Counted from the stretch's first letter, positions 1 to 8,297 are shown. The stretch is 35,143 nt of DNA from UBA1049 sp964525815 (GCA_964525815.1 CAZGJQ010000011.1:1-35143); one strand, 5' to 3'. Made by a program: numbers and translations. The notes: generated from the sequence alone by a model not told the origin.

Positions 1-1055
1 ATTATATCAGGAGCATTATGCCCGGAACCACCCTTTCGGAGCTAAAAACCCTTTTAACATCCGTGCAGAGCGTCTCGGTTGACGGTGTGCCGCTTGCTAA
101 CAATGATACAATAGGCACCGGTTATGATATTTCAACCACCGAGGGAACCCGTAAAGCGGTGGTGCTTGCGGATGTAAGCGGAACCGGAAGTGTTTCCGCC
201 GTTGATTATCTGATGATAAAGCGGTATTTTCTGGGCACCTATACCTTAGAAGGTGAAAATCTGCTTGCGGCGGACATAGATGAGAGCGGAACCATTAACT
301 CTCTGGATTATCTTGCGGTTAAGCGGCATTTTCTCGGTACCTACGAGATAGGCTCTCTTGATAATGCGGATTCTGTTCCGATTCTTCTCTATCATCACAT
401 ACTGCTTGATGAGGATAAGAATACCGAGCAATGGATGGGAAATGATATTACAATATCCACCACCGAGTTCAGAAGGCATATGCAGCTCATACGCAACTCC
501 GGATACACCGTTATAACAATGCAGGAGGCGGTGGACTATGTTAAAGGACTTCGCACAATACCAGTAAAAAGTGTTGTTTTATGCTTTGATGACGGTTATA
601 AATCAAACACCGAATACGCAGCACCCATTTTACGGGATTTTGATTACCCGGCCACCATATTCCATATCATGTCAGGCTACAACCTGCCATACGAGGCTGA
701 TTATGATCCCACCAGGCTCCAGAAAATAACCCAGGTGGATATGGCAGATACTGCCGATGTTTTTGATTACCAGTGTCATACATATGCGAATCATAATTAC
801 CTTGACCAACAGTCATATCAGGATATATACGACGACCTTTTAATGAGCCAAAACACATATGCCACCAAATATTTTGCATATCCTTACGGTAGGTATGCAA
901 GTCATGTTATCGATGCAGTGGAAGCTATAGGTCATGAAGCCGCCTTTACGACCGAATCCAGAGCCGCAGAGGTAGGAGAAGGCGTTTACGAAATTCCGAG
1001 GTTTACTATAACCTCACCAATGGCGGACAGCACCTTCCTTTCCATGCTGCCGTAG
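1..1055 (+). CDS. Dockerin-containing polysaccharide deacetylase (5' truncated)
   Basis: The frame is open back to base 1, so the ATG at 18 is probably internal and the true N-terminus, with any signal peptide, lies outside the window. Numbered from that ATG, residues 1-45 resemble the short beta-rich spacer that precedes dockerins in clostridial surface proteins. Residues 51-107 hold two dockerin type I repeats whose calcium loops read DVSGTGSVSAVD and DIDESGTINSLD, with ligand positions 1, 3, 5, 9 and 12 filled. Residues 117-345 are a NodB-type (CE4-like) deacetylase: PILLYHH, the FDDG motif at 190-193, CHTYANH giving the metal histidines H254 and H259, and YPYGR at 288-292. The family removes acetyl groups from N-acetylated or O-acetylated polysaccharide (peptidoglycan, chitin, xylan) outside the cell; the substrate here is unknown. 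The dockerin is internal rather than terminal, so partnership with a cohesin scaffold is possible but unproven. Confidence 0.85.
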   Translation, partial: YIRSIMPGTTLSELKTLLTSVQSVSVDGVPLANNDTIGTGYDISTTEGTRKAVVLADVSGTGSVSAVDYLMIKRYFLGTYTLEGENLLAADIDESGTINSLDYLAVKRHFLGTYEIGSLDNADSVPILLYHHILLDEDKNTEQWMGNDITISTTEFRRHMQLIRNSGYTVITMQEAVDYVKGLRTIPVKSVVLCFDDGYKSNTEYAAPILRDFDYPATIFHIMSGYNLPYEADYDPTRLQKITQVDMADTADVFDYQCHTYANHNYLDQQSYQDIYDDLLMSQNTYATKYFAYPYGRYASHVIDAVEAIGHEAAFTTESRAAEVGEGVYEIPRFTITSPMADSTFLSMLP

Positions 1056-1080
1056 ATACTTATGAGCTAATCTGTTTTAA

Positions 1081-1106
1081 AACCGTCCTTTGCTGGACGG
1101 TTTTTT
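1081..1106 (+). terminator. Intrinsic terminator after the deacetylase
   Basis: A perfect 8-bp stem, AACCGTCC at 1081-1088 and GGACGGTT at 1095-1102, has a 6-nt loop and is followed directly by T residues. It ends the deacetylase transcript 25 bases after the stop codon and insulates the aro promoter downstream. Confidence 0.9.
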
Positions 1107-1169
1107 GCTGCTGTTAAGTCAAAAATCAACCATGCTAAAGATATTTTCCAGCAAAACATAAATAAGCTA

Positions 1170-1198
1170 TTGACAAACGATATTTAATATGCTATTAT
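1170..1198 (+). promoter_or_regulatory. Strong vegetative promoter of the aro operon
   Basis: TTGACA at 1170-1175 and TATTAT at 1193-1198 are separated by 17 bp, and TG one base upstream of the -10 (1190-1191) makes it an extended -10 promoter. Transcription should start near 1205, about 210 bases ahead of aroF. That leaves a long leader holding a peptide gene and a terminator. Confidence 0.85.
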
Positions 1199-1233
1199 TT
1201 AGCAAATCATTCAAAAAGGATTAACCAATACTA

Positions 1234-1332
1234 ATGAACGTTATTTTGTTTGCGGCAATATATTTTAGCTTTTATTTTTTCTTTTCGGAGAACAAAATAA
1301 AAGTGATTTCGCTTGCAGCAAAAACAACCTGA
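1234..1332 (+). CDS. Phe/Tyr-rich leader peptide of the aro operon (attenuator)
   Basis: This 32-codon ORF starts at ATG 1234, 13 bases after an AAAAAGGA ribosome site (1213-1220), and stops at TGA 1330-1332. Residues 10-17 read YFSFYFFF, and the whole peptide has six Phe and two Tyr. It lies between a strong promoter and an intrinsic terminator upstream of aroF, in an operon that makes Phe and Tyr precursors and includes pheA. This is the architecture of the E. coli pheL leader: ribosomes stalled at Phe/Tyr codons when charged tRNA is scarce would let an antiterminator form. The composition and layout are seen directly; the regulatory role is inferred. The spacing to the ribosome site is rather long. 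Confidence 0.78.
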   Translation: MNVILFAAIYFSFYFFFSENKIKVISLAAKTT

Positions 1333-1350
1333 CAGTAAATTAGAGAATTT

Positions 1351-1391
1351 ATGGGTTCTGCGGTGAATTCACCGGCGGAATCCATTTTTTT
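1351..1391 (+). terminator. Attenuator terminator between leader peptide and aroF
   Basis: A long hairpin at 1351-1384 pairs ATGGGTTCTGCGGTGAA with TTCACCGGCGGAATCCAT, with two G-U pairs and one bulged base, and seven T follow (1385-1391). A possible antiterminator pairs GCAG (1315-1318) and AACCT (1326-1330), at the end of the leader ORF, with GGGTTCTGC in the terminator's 5' arm. A ribosome finishing the leader peptide at 1332 would cover those bases and favour termination. The hairpin and T run are clear; the antiterminator is a hand-drawn hypothesis. Confidence 0.85.
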
Positions 1392-1418
1392 AATCAAAAT
1401 TTTAAGGAGCTTTGGTTT

Positions 1419-2426
1419 ATGATTGTGGTACTGAAGAACAACAGCAACCCCGAAAAGGTGGATAACCTTGTTAAATGGCTGGAGGGTAAAAGCATCAAGG
1501 TTCATATATTCAAGGGTGAGTTTCAGACCGTGTTCGGACTCATAGGGGACACAAGCGGTATTGATATGCAGCTGCTCGAGGGACTGGATGTCGTCAAGAG
1601 CGTAAAGCGTATAAGCGAGCCCTTTAAGAACGCAAACAGACAGTTTCATCCGGATGATTCGGTTATAGAGGTTTGCGATACAAGCGTGGGTGGTAATAGC
1701 TTTGCTTTTATAGCGGGACCCTGCTCGGTTGAAAGCCAGGAGCAAATACTTGATATAGCAAAACGGGTAAAGGCGGCGGGAGCGACCTTTCTCAGAGGTG
1801 GCGCTTTCAAGCCCAGAACCTCCCCCTATGATTTTCAGGGCTTACAGGATAAGGGTATTTCCCTTTTGCTGGATGCAAAAAAGAGTACCGGGCTCCCCAT
1901 AGTTACCGAAATAATGAACGCAAACCATCTTCCCATGTTTGAAAACGTGGATGTTATACAGGTGGGTGCTAGAAATATGCAGAACTTTGAGCTGCTTAAG
2001 GAGCTGGGCAGAACAAAAAAGACCATACTCCTGAAAAGAGGACTCGCCAGTACGATAAAGGAGTTCCTTATGAGCGCCGAATACATTATGGCGGGAGGAA
2101 ACGAAAATATTATTCTTTGCGAAAGAGGAATAAGAACCTTTGAGCAGCAGACCAGAAACACGCTGGACATTTCGGCGGTTCCCGCCCTGAAGGAGCTATC
2201 TCATCTTCCCGTTATAATCGACCCCAGCCACGCCTGCGGTGTTGCAAGATATGTGAAGCCCATGGCGCTTGCCGCAGCCGCTGCGGGTGCGCACGGAGTT
2301 ATGATAGAGGTGCATAACGACCCGTCTCATGCTCTGTGTGACGGCGCTCAGTCCGTAACCCCCGAGCAGTTCCTTGACATTAAGATCTCGGTTGACAGGG
2401 TTCTCGCGGCTGTTAGGCAGGAGTAA
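1419..2426 (+). CDS. aroF: DAHP synthase, type I beta with regulatory N-domain
   Basis: 3-Deoxy-7-phosphoheptulonate synthase condenses phosphoenolpyruvate and erythrose 4-phosphate, the first step of the shikimate pathway in the cytoplasm. The 335-residue protein has an N-terminal ferredoxin-like domain (about 1-70), as in the Thermotoga maritima enzyme where it mediates aromatic feedback inhibition. A TIM barrel follows with the metal-binding set C102 (AGPCS), H271 (DPSHA), E297 (MIEVH) and D308. KPRTSPYDF and RGLAST are substrate-binding loops. The start is ATG 1419, behind AAGGAG at 1404-1409 and 27 bases past the attenuator T run. It is the first enzyme gene of the operon, so enzyme feedback and leader attenuation probably act together. 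The family is also called aroG or aroA(G) in some Firmicutes. Confidence 0.95.
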   Translation: MIVVLKNNSNPEKVDNLVKWLEGKSIKVHIFKGEFQTVFGLIGDTSGIDMQLLEGLDVVKSVKRISEPFKNANRQFHPDDSVIEVCDTSVGGNSFAFIAGPCSVESQEQILDIAKRVKAAGATFLRGGAFKPRTSPYDFQGLQDKGISLLLDAKKSTGLPIVTEIMNANHLPMFENVDVIQVGARNMQNFELLKELGRTKKTILLKRGLASTIKEFLMSAEYIMAGGNENIILCERGIRTFEQQTRNTLDISAVPALKELSHLPVIIDPSHACGVARYVKPMALAAAAAGAHGVMIEVHNDPSHALCDGAQSVTPEQFLDIKISVDRVLAAVRQE

Positions 2427-2433
2427 CAAGCAT

Positions 2434-3489
2434 ATGAAAACAGTTAATATATGCGCTTCCAAGAACTATGATGTTCTTATTGGTACAGGACTTCTATCAA
2501 GAGCGGGTGATTATATAAGGAGCGTTGCCGGAGCGGGAAAAGCGGTGATAATAACCGACGATATTGTCGGTCCGCTCTACGCAGACCTGCTATCCGATTC
2601 TCTTGAAAAAAACGGCTTCTCGGTAATAAAAACAGTCCTTCAAAACGGAGAAACAGTAAAGACCCCCGAAAACGCTTTGAAAATAGTCAACCTTCTCGCC
2701 GAAAACCGATTTACCAGAAGCGACACCGTTTTTGCTCTGGGAGGCGGTACAATCGGAGACCTCGCCGGCTTTGCGGCATCCGTCTTTTTACGGGGAATAA
2801 GGCTTGTGCAGCTCCCCACCACCCTGCTCGCAGCCGTGGATTCCTCGGTGGGCGGAAAAACAGCGGTCAACCTTAAAGCAGGCAAGAACCTGATGGGCAG
2901 CTTTTATCAACCCGATTTGGTTGCTTGCGATACTGACACTCTTTCCACCCTTCCCGATAAAATATTCAACGACGGCTGCGCCGAGGTAATTAAATACGGC
3001 GTAATTGCAAACAGCAGTCTGTTTGACAGAATTAAAGAGGGTGTAAAGGAGCGTTTGGAGGATATTATTGCCGACTGTGTAAGCATCAAGGGGGACATCG
3101 TTATGCGGGATGAGCGGGAGAGCGGGCTCCGTCAGATGCTTAATTTCGGTCATACCGCAGCTCATGCAATAGAGCGATGCTCAGATTTTGCAATCTCACA
3201 TGGGGAAGCGGTTGCGGTCGGAATGATAATTGCGTCAAGAGCGTCATATAAGTACGGCTTATGCGACATAAGCGTTTGTAACGATCTTGTGAGTCTTTTA
3301 AAGCAATACAAGCTGCCCTTGACTACCGAGCTTAGCTCCTCACAGCTGCTTGAAGCCGCTCTTTCGGACAAAAAAAGAACCGGAGACACCATCTCTCTTG
3401 TGCTCCCCGAAAGGATAGGTAAAGCAATAATAAAAAAGGTCTCTGTTAGCGAGCTTTGTGACTTTTTCAGACTTGGTCTGGATGAATAA
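2434..3489 (+). CDS. aroB: 3-Dehydroquinate synthase
   Basis: AroB converts DAHP to 3-dehydroquinate, using NAD and a divalent metal. I start it at ATG 2434 (351 aa), behind GCAGGAG that overlaps the aroF stop; a longer frame starting at 2374 would overlap aroF and adds no family sequence. Visible motifs are GGGTIGDLAGF (103-113), the LPTTLLAAVDSSVGGKTAVN stretch (127-146), and metal ligands E184 (CAEVIKYG), H240 (NFGHT) and H256 (SHGEA). Length is normal for the family. It sits 7 bases after aroF and 9 before aroA, in one transcription unit. Confidence 0.95.
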   Translation: MKTVNICASKNYDVLIGTGLLSRAGDYIRSVAGAGKAVIITDDIVGPLYADLLSDSLEKNGFSVIKTVLQNGETVKTPENALKIVNLLAENRFTRSDTVFALGGGTIGDLAGFAASVFLRGIRLVQLPTTLLAAVDSSVGGKTAVNLKAGKNLMGSFYQPDLVACDTDTLSTLPDKIFNDGCAEVIKYGVIANSSLFDRIKEGVKERLEDIIADCVSIKGDIVMRDERESGLRQMLNFGHTAAHAIERCSDFAISHGEAVAVGMIIASRASYKYGLCDISVCNDLVSLLKQYKLPLTTELSSSQLLEAALSDKKRTGDTISLVLPERIGKAIIKKVSVSELCDFFRLGLDE

Positions 3490-3498
3490 AGGAGATTA

Positions 3499-4761
3499 AT
3501 GATGACAGTAATAATCACCCCCTCCCCTATTTCCGGCAAAATAAAGGCCATTCCCTCTAAGTCACAGGCACACAGAGCCTTTATATGCGCCGCACTTTCC
3601 GAAAACCCTTCCGAAATAATCTGCAACGGGACCTCCGAGGACATAGAGGCTACCATAGACTGCCTAAGAGCGTTGGGAGCTGAAATAAACGGAGAAAACG
3701 GAATATTCAGGATAAATCCCATTAACAGCCTGAATAAGGCGGAGAAAGCGGATATTAATTGTCGGGAGAGCGGCTCAACCCTGCGTTTCATACTCCCTGT
3801 TTTATCTGCGTTAGGCACAAGTGCGGTAATTAACGGATATGGCAGACTGCCCGAAAGACCGTTGCAGCCTCTTATAAGCCAGCTGACCGCTCACGGAGCG
3901 GAAATCGGCGAGGGCTTTCCCCTTGAGTGCAAGGGCAGGCTTGAGGGAGGTGCCTTTACAATAGCGGGGAACATCAGCTCCCAGTTTATCAGCGGACTGC
4001 TGCTTGCCTCTCCTCTTACCGGAGAGGACTGCTTTATAAGCATAACCACCCCCTTAGAGTCAAAGCCATATATCGATATAACCATAGCTGTAATGAGCGA
4101 ATACGGTATAAGGATTACCCATACGGAAAACGGTTACTTTATAAAAGGAAATCAGACCTACACCGCCCCGAAGAGCTTCGAGATTGAGGGGGACTGGTCG
4201 AATGCGGCGTTTTGGTTGGTATGCGGTGGAATAGCGGGGAACGGAATAACCTGTACCGGATTATCCCAAAAAAGCTTGCAGGGAGACAGGGCTGTTGTCG
4301 ATATTCTTAAGAGACTCGGAGCATCCGTTTCTTCGTGCGGGCATAATATATCGGTATCTCCTTCTCCGCTAAAGGGAATAGAGATTGACGCATCCGACAT
4401 ACCCGACCTTGTACCCGTGCTCGCAGTCGCCGCCTGCGGTGCTGCCGGAAGAACAAAAATATTCAACGCCTCCCGTCTCAGGCACAAGGAGAGCGACCGC
4501 TTACAGGCGGTCGAGGAGGTTTTGAGACAGTTAGGCGCAGATATAGAGCAATCACCGGACGGACTGATAATAAACGGTACGGGCAGACTCAAGGGAGGCA
4601 GAGCGAGTGCCTCCGGCGACCATCGTATTGCGATGAGCCTTGCGGTTGCAGCGTCGATATGTGATGGGGATGTCATTATCGATAATGCCGAAGCAGCCGC
4701 AAAATCCTACCCCGCTTTTTTTGAGCATTACAGAGCCTTGGGCGGAAGAGCTATTGTCTGA
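3499..4761 (+). CDS. aroA: EPSP synthase (3-phosphoshikimate 1-carboxyvinyltransferase)
   Basis: The enzyme transfers the enolpyruvyl group of PEP to shikimate 3-phosphate. The 420-residue protein shows the family's key stretches: SKSQAHRAF near residue 20 (Lys and Arg of the active site), RESGSTLRF (89-97, the PEP/glyphosate loop), GYGRLPERPLQPL, DWSNAAFW, DIPDLVPVLAVAA with the catalytic Asp, RLRHKESDRL and DHRIAMSLA. ATG 3499 and ATG 3502 are both possible starts behind AAAGGAG at 3488-3494. The ESGSTLRF loop differs from the NAGTAMR of the E. coli enzyme, as is common in Clostridia, so glyphosate sensitivity cannot be assumed. It lies between aroB and aroC with short gaps. Confidence 0.95.
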   Translation: MMTVIITPSPISGKIKAIPSKSQAHRAFICAALSENPSEIICNGTSEDIEATIDCLRALGAEINGENGIFRINPINSLNKAEKADINCRESGSTLRFILPVLSALGTSAVINGYGRLPERPLQPLISQLTAHGAEIGEGFPLECKGRLEGGAFTIAGNISSQFISGLLLASPLTGEDCFISITTPLESKPYIDITIAVMSEYGIRITHTENGYFIKGNQTYTAPKSFEIEGDWSNAAFWLVCGGIAGNGITCTGLSQKSLQGDRAVVDILKRLGASVSSCGHNISVSPSPLKGIEIDASDIPDLVPVLAVAACGAAGRTKIFNASRLRHKESDRLQAVEEVLRQLGADIEQSPDGLIINGTGRLKGGRASASGDHRIAMSLAVAASICDGDVIIDNAEAAAKSYPAFFEHYRALGGRAIV

Positions 4762-4778
4762 AGGAAAGGAAGATAGAT

Positions 4779-5861
4779 ATGTCATCTGTATACGGAGAAA
4801 AATTAAGGGTATCTCTATTCGGTCAATCCCATTCCGAAGCAATCGGTGTTGTTTTGGACGGTTTTCCGCACGGAATAAGGATTGATTTTGACCAACTACA
4901 AGCGTTTTTACTGCGCCGGGCAGCAAGGGGAAATCTTTCCACAGCAAGACGGGAGCCGGATAAGCCCGAATTCCTGTCCGGCTTCAAGAACGGTGTTACC
5001 TGCGGTGCTCCCATCAGTGCGATTATACGCAATACTAATGTACGAAGTGAGGATTACAGGGGGTTAAGCAACACTCCCCGACCCTCCCATGCCGATTTTG
5101 CGGTTTCCAGAAAATACGGATACAATGCCGATTACAGCGGAGGCGGTCATCTTTCCGGCAGACTTACCGCTGCGTTTTGTATAGCGGGTGGAATATGTAT
5201 CCAGTATTTAGAAAGCATGGGCGTTTCCGTAGGGGCGCATATTTACTCCATAGCGGGAATAAAGGACAGACCGTTTGACCTGGCTTGTATTGACGAAGAG
5301 ACACTAAAAGCAGTCACCGGTAAAAGCTTCCCCGTAATCGATGAAAATGCGGGAGAACGCATGAAGAAAAGGATACTGGAAGCCAAGGAAGAGCAGGACT
5401 CGGTCGGAGGTATTATTGAGTTTGCGGCGGTGGGACTTCCTGCGGGAATCGGCTCCCCTCACTTCGGAGGGCTTGAGAACCGTATTTCCTCCGCCGTTTT
5501 CGGAGTGCCTGCGGTTAAGGGTATTGAGTTCGGTAACGGTTTTGCATGCAGCGAGCTTACCGGGTCGCAAAACAACGATGCTTTTTATGTCGCAAAGGAC
5601 GGCGGCATAAAGACCGGGACAAACAACAGCGGGGGTGTTAACGGAGGGATTACCAACGGAATGCCTGTAGTAGGCAGGATTGCAGTCAGACCCACACCTT
5701 CCATTTCCAGGGAGCAGGACAGCGTGGATTTGGAAAACAGGAAGAGCATTCAGCTCTCCACACAAGGCAGGCACGACCCCTGCATTATGCACAGAGCCGT
5801 TCCCTGTATCGAAGCGGCGGTTGCAATAGCTGTTACCGACAGTATATTAATCGATAAATAA
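4779..5861 (+). CDS. aroC: Chorismate synthase
   Basis: Chorismate synthase removes phosphate from EPSP to form chorismate and needs reduced FMN. The 360-residue protein has the N-terminal signature FGQSHSEAIGVVLDG (His18 retained; Ser replaces the usual Gly of SHG), RPSHADF, GGGHLSGRLTAAFC, and the ENRISSAVFGVPAVKGIEFG flavin region. The C-terminal NGMPVVGRIAVRPTPS and GRHDPC are also present. The start is ATG 4779, after AAGGAAAGGAAG and 17 bases past aroA. The motif changes relative to E. coli AroC match what I know of clostridial homologues and do not suggest inactivation. Confidence 0.95.
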   Translation: MSSVYGEKLRVSLFGQSHSEAIGVVLDGFPHGIRIDFDQLQAFLLRRAARGNLSTARREPDKPEFLSGFKNGVTCGAPISAIIRNTNVRSEDYRGLSNTPRPSHADFAVSRKYGYNADYSGGGHLSGRLTAAFCIAGGICIQYLESMGVSVGAHIYSIAGIKDRPFDLACIDEETLKAVTGKSFPVIDENAGERMKKRILEAKEEQDSVGGIIEFAAVGLPAGIGSPHFGGLENRISSAVFGVPAVKGIEFGNGFACSELTGSQNNDAFYVAKDGGIKTGTNNSGGVNGGITNGMPVVGRIAVRPTPSISREQDSVDLENRKSIQLSTQGRHDPCIMHRAVPCIEAAVAIAVTDSILIDK

Positions 5862-5893
5862 TAAACTTTTTGTTGAAAGGAAGCTCATTATCA

Positions 5894-7036
5894 ATGGATA
5901 TCCGGCAATTAAGAGAAGAAATAGACACGGTGGACGAGGAGCTAGTCAGGCTCATTAACCGCAGAATGGAAGCGGTAAAAAGGGTTGCGGAGTATAAAAA
6001 GGAGCAGAACCTGCCTATATACGACGGCGAGCGGGAACGCAAGCTCTTTGATAAAGCAGCTCTGCTTGCGGGTGAGAACACAGAAGCATATATCCGCACC
6101 CTTTTCTCGGTTATAACCGACATCAGCCGTTCATACCAAGGCAAGCTTATACACGGAGCGAGCGAAACGGCGACAAGGATAGAGGCAGCGCTTAAGGAAA
6201 CGCCTCAGCTCTTCCCACAGAAGGCAACGGTCGCCTGTCAGGGTGCGGAGGGAGCATATTCCCAGATAGCCTGTGAAAAGCTGGTCGAATCTCCTTCGAT
6301 TATGTATTTCAAGAGCTTTGAGAATGTTTTTTCGGCTGTTGACGCCGGTCTTTGCCGCTACGGAATTCTGCCGGTTGAGAACAGTACGGCAGGCTCAGTC
6401 AACAGGATTTATGACCTTATGGCGGACTTTAATTTTAGCATCGTACGCAGTATTAAGCTGAGAACAAGCCATACCCTGCTTGCAAACGAAGGCGTAAGCC
6501 TTTCGGACATCAAGGAAATAATATCGCATGAGCAGGCGATAAACCAGTGCGCCGCTTTCCTGAAGGAGCTTAAGGATGTAAAGATTACCTTTTGCGAGAA
6601 TACGGCAGTCGCCGCAAAAACAGTACGGGAATCGGGAAGAAGGGATCTTGCGGCTATTTCCTCTCGATCCTGCGCCGAGCTGTACGGATTAAAAATACTG
6701 TCCGAATCGGTGCAGACCGCCGAGAGCAATTATACCCGCTTTATATGCATCTCCAAGAGCACCGAGATATATCCGGGAGCAAACAGAACCAGCCTTATGC
6801 TTGTTCTTCCGCATAAGCCCGGCTCCTTATACCGGGTGATGAGTAAGTTCTCCGCTCTCGGAATTAACCTGACAAAGCTGGAGAGCCGCCCGATACCGGG
6901 CAGGGATTTTGAGTTCCTGTTTTATATGGATGTGGAGAGCTCGGTATACTCCCCTACTTTGATTGAGCTGATTAACGAATTGCATTACTGTACGGAATTC
7001 TTCAAATACCTCGGCAGCTATTATGAGGTGAGCTGA
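5894..7036 (+). CDS. pheA: Bifunctional chorismate mutase / prephenate dehydratase
   Basis: PheA turns chorismate into prephenate and then phenylpyruvate, the committed route to phenylalanine. I choose ATG 5894 (380 aa) because GAAAGGAAG (5875-5883) lies 10 bases upstream; an upstream TTG would use up that site. Residues 1-85 are an AroQ-type helical mutase (MDIRQLREEIDTVDEELVRL). Residues 111-290 are the dehydratase, with GAEGAYS, GILPVENSTAGSV and catalytic TRF (281-283). Residues 298-375 are an ACT domain with PGSL and ESRP (330-333), the Phe-binding motif for feedback inhibition. Its presence in the operon fits the Phe codons of the leader peptide. Its stop abuts the aroE/K start. Confidence 0.96.
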   Translation: MDIRQLREEIDTVDEELVRLINRRMEAVKRVAEYKKEQNLPIYDGERERKLFDKAALLAGENTEAYIRTLFSVITDISRSYQGKLIHGASETATRIEAALKETPQLFPQKATVACQGAEGAYSQIACEKLVESPSIMYFKSFENVFSAVDAGLCRYGILPVENSTAGSVNRIYDLMADFNFSIVRSIKLRTSHTLLANEGVSLSDIKEIISHEQAINQCAAFLKELKDVKITFCENTAVAAKTVRESGRRDLAAISSRSCAELYGLKILSESVQTAESNYTRFICISKSTEIYPGANRTSLMLVLPHKPGSLYRVMSKFSALGINLTKLESRPIPGRDFEFLFYMDVESSVYSPTLIELINELHYCTEFFKYLGSYYEVS

Positions 7037-8272
7037 ATGAAGCGCTTCGGTTTGATAGGAAAAAAACTCGCCCACAGCCTTTCACCGCAGATTCATTCCG
7101 TTTACGGGGATTATGAGTATAAGCTGTTTCCGCTTGAACCCGGTGAGCTGGACGGTTTTTTTAGAGAACGCGCTTTTGACGGATTAAACGTTACGATTCC
7201 CTACAAACAGACAGTAATTCCGTATTTATCCTCCCTTTCTCCTGTTGCTCAAAGGTTAAACAGTGTTAATACTGTTACTGTCGACAATAACGGAAGCCTG
7301 CATGGAGACAACACCGATTTTTTTGGCTTTGTCTACACGCTTGAGAGAGCCGGGATTGATGTGAGCGGCAAAAAGGTGCTTGTTTTAGGCAGCGGTGGCT
7401 CCTCCCATACCGTCTGCGCCGTTTGCGAGGATAAAGGGGCCGACAGAATTACGGTGGTATCCAGAAGCGGTTCTGCAAATTACAATAATTTACATGCATA
7501 CTCTGACTCTGAGGTTATAATCAACACCACACCTGTCGGAATGTACCCAAGCAACGGAAAAAGCCCGATAGACCTCTCCGCTTTTCCGCATTGCGAAGCG
7601 GTGTGCGACCTTATTTATAATCCTATGAAAACAGCGCTGCTTTTACAGGCGGAAAAGCTCGGACTTTTACATACAAACGGGATGAGTATGCTTGCTGCGC
7701 AGGCGAAATATTCCTCCGAGCTGTTCACCGGTGCTTCCCTTGAACACTCTCTAATTGAAATAGCTATTGACAGAGCTAATGGTATAATAAGAAGCATTGT
7801 GCTGATAGGAATGCCGGGCTGCGGAAAAAGCAGCGTCGGTGTAGCTCTGGCTAACAGGCTGGGTAAGGTTTTTTTGGACACGGACGACATTGTTAAAATA
7901 AATACAGATAAAACACCGGCTCAATTAATTCGCAGCGAGGGCGAAAATATCTTCAGAGACGCCGAGAGCGAAGCCGCTATCCAAGCCGGAAAAGCCACCG
8001 GTGCCGTAATCGCAACGGGCGGCGGAATAGTCCTTAAAGAAAGTAACATGGACGCACTGCGTCAGAATGCTCTTGTCGTGTTTATTGACAGAGACCTTCA
8101 CAGGCTGGCAACAAGCGACAGACCGCTATCCACCGGAAAAAACACCCTAAAAAAGCTATGGGAGCAACGTCTACCTCTCTATAAAAAATACGCCGATATT
8201 GTTATCGACGGAAACGCCTCAATAACCGAGGTTGCCGAAAAAACACTTTCAGCACTAAAAACTTATACTTGA
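7037..8272 (+). CDS. aroE/aroK: Shikimate dehydrogenase - shikimate kinase fusion
   Basis: Two consecutive pathway activities lie in one 411-residue protein. Residues 1-250 are AroE: HSLSPQIH, catalytic K57 in NVTIPYK, D94 in NTDFFGF, the nucleotide loop GSGGSS (118-123), and NTTPVGMYP. Residues 252-411 are AroK: Walker A GMPGCGKSS (258-266), DTDD (281-284), FRDAE, the ATGGG shikimate loop, and the RPL lid. It would reduce dehydroshikimate with NADPH and phosphorylate the shikimate formed. ATG 7037 begins on the base after the pheA stop; GAGGTGAG just upstream is the ribosome site. The stop TGA lies inside the next promoter's -35 box. Dehydroquinate dehydratase (aroD/aroQ) and tyrA are absent here and must be elsewhere. 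Confidence 0.95.
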   Translation: MKRFGLIGKKLAHSLSPQIHSVYGDYEYKLFPLEPGELDGFFRERAFDGLNVTIPYKQTVIPYLSSLSPVAQRLNSVNTVTVDNNGSLHGDNTDFFGFVYTLERAGIDVSGKKVLVLGSGGSSHTVCAVCEDKGADRITVVSRSGSANYNNLHAYSDSEVIINTTPVGMYPSNGKSPIDLSAFPHCEAVCDLIYNPMKTALLLQAEKLGLLHTNGMSMLAAQAKYSSELFTGASLEHSLIEIAIDRANGIIRSIVLIGMPGCGKSSVGVALANRLGKVFLDTDDIVKINTDKTPAQLIRSEGENIFRDAESEAAIQAGKATGAVIATGGGIVLKESNMDALRQNALVVFIDRDLHRLATSDRPLSTGKNTLKKLWEQRLPLYKKYADIVIDGNASITEVAEKTLSALKTYT

Positions 8273-8297
8273 CAATTACTGTATTATTGAATATAAT
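8269..8297 (+). promoter_or_regulatory. Promoter of the fluoride-responsive unit
   Basis: Consensus TTGACA (8269-8274) and TATAAT (8292-8297) are 17 bp apart. The TGA stop codon of aroE/K (8270-8272) lies within the -35 hexamer, so the two units are packed with no spacer. Transcription should begin near 8303, at the 5' edge of the riboswitch. Confidence 0.88.

Noticed and set aside
1205..1418. T-box or TRAP-type control of the aro leader
   Set aside because: I looked for a T-box core (AGGGTGGNACCGCG-like) and for GAG/TAG triplet repeats and saw neither. The aromatic leader peptide and terminator fit better.
1272..1745. 157-aa minus-strand ORF across the aro leader and aroF start
   Set aside because: It is antisense to aroF, has no family motifs, and covers the leader peptide and terminator, which explain the region better.
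2788..3818. Long minus-strand ORFs in the aro genes (2788-3165, 3162-3818, and 4158-4676 further on)
   Set aside because: They are antisense shadows of aroB and aroA, with no ribosome sites or domains.
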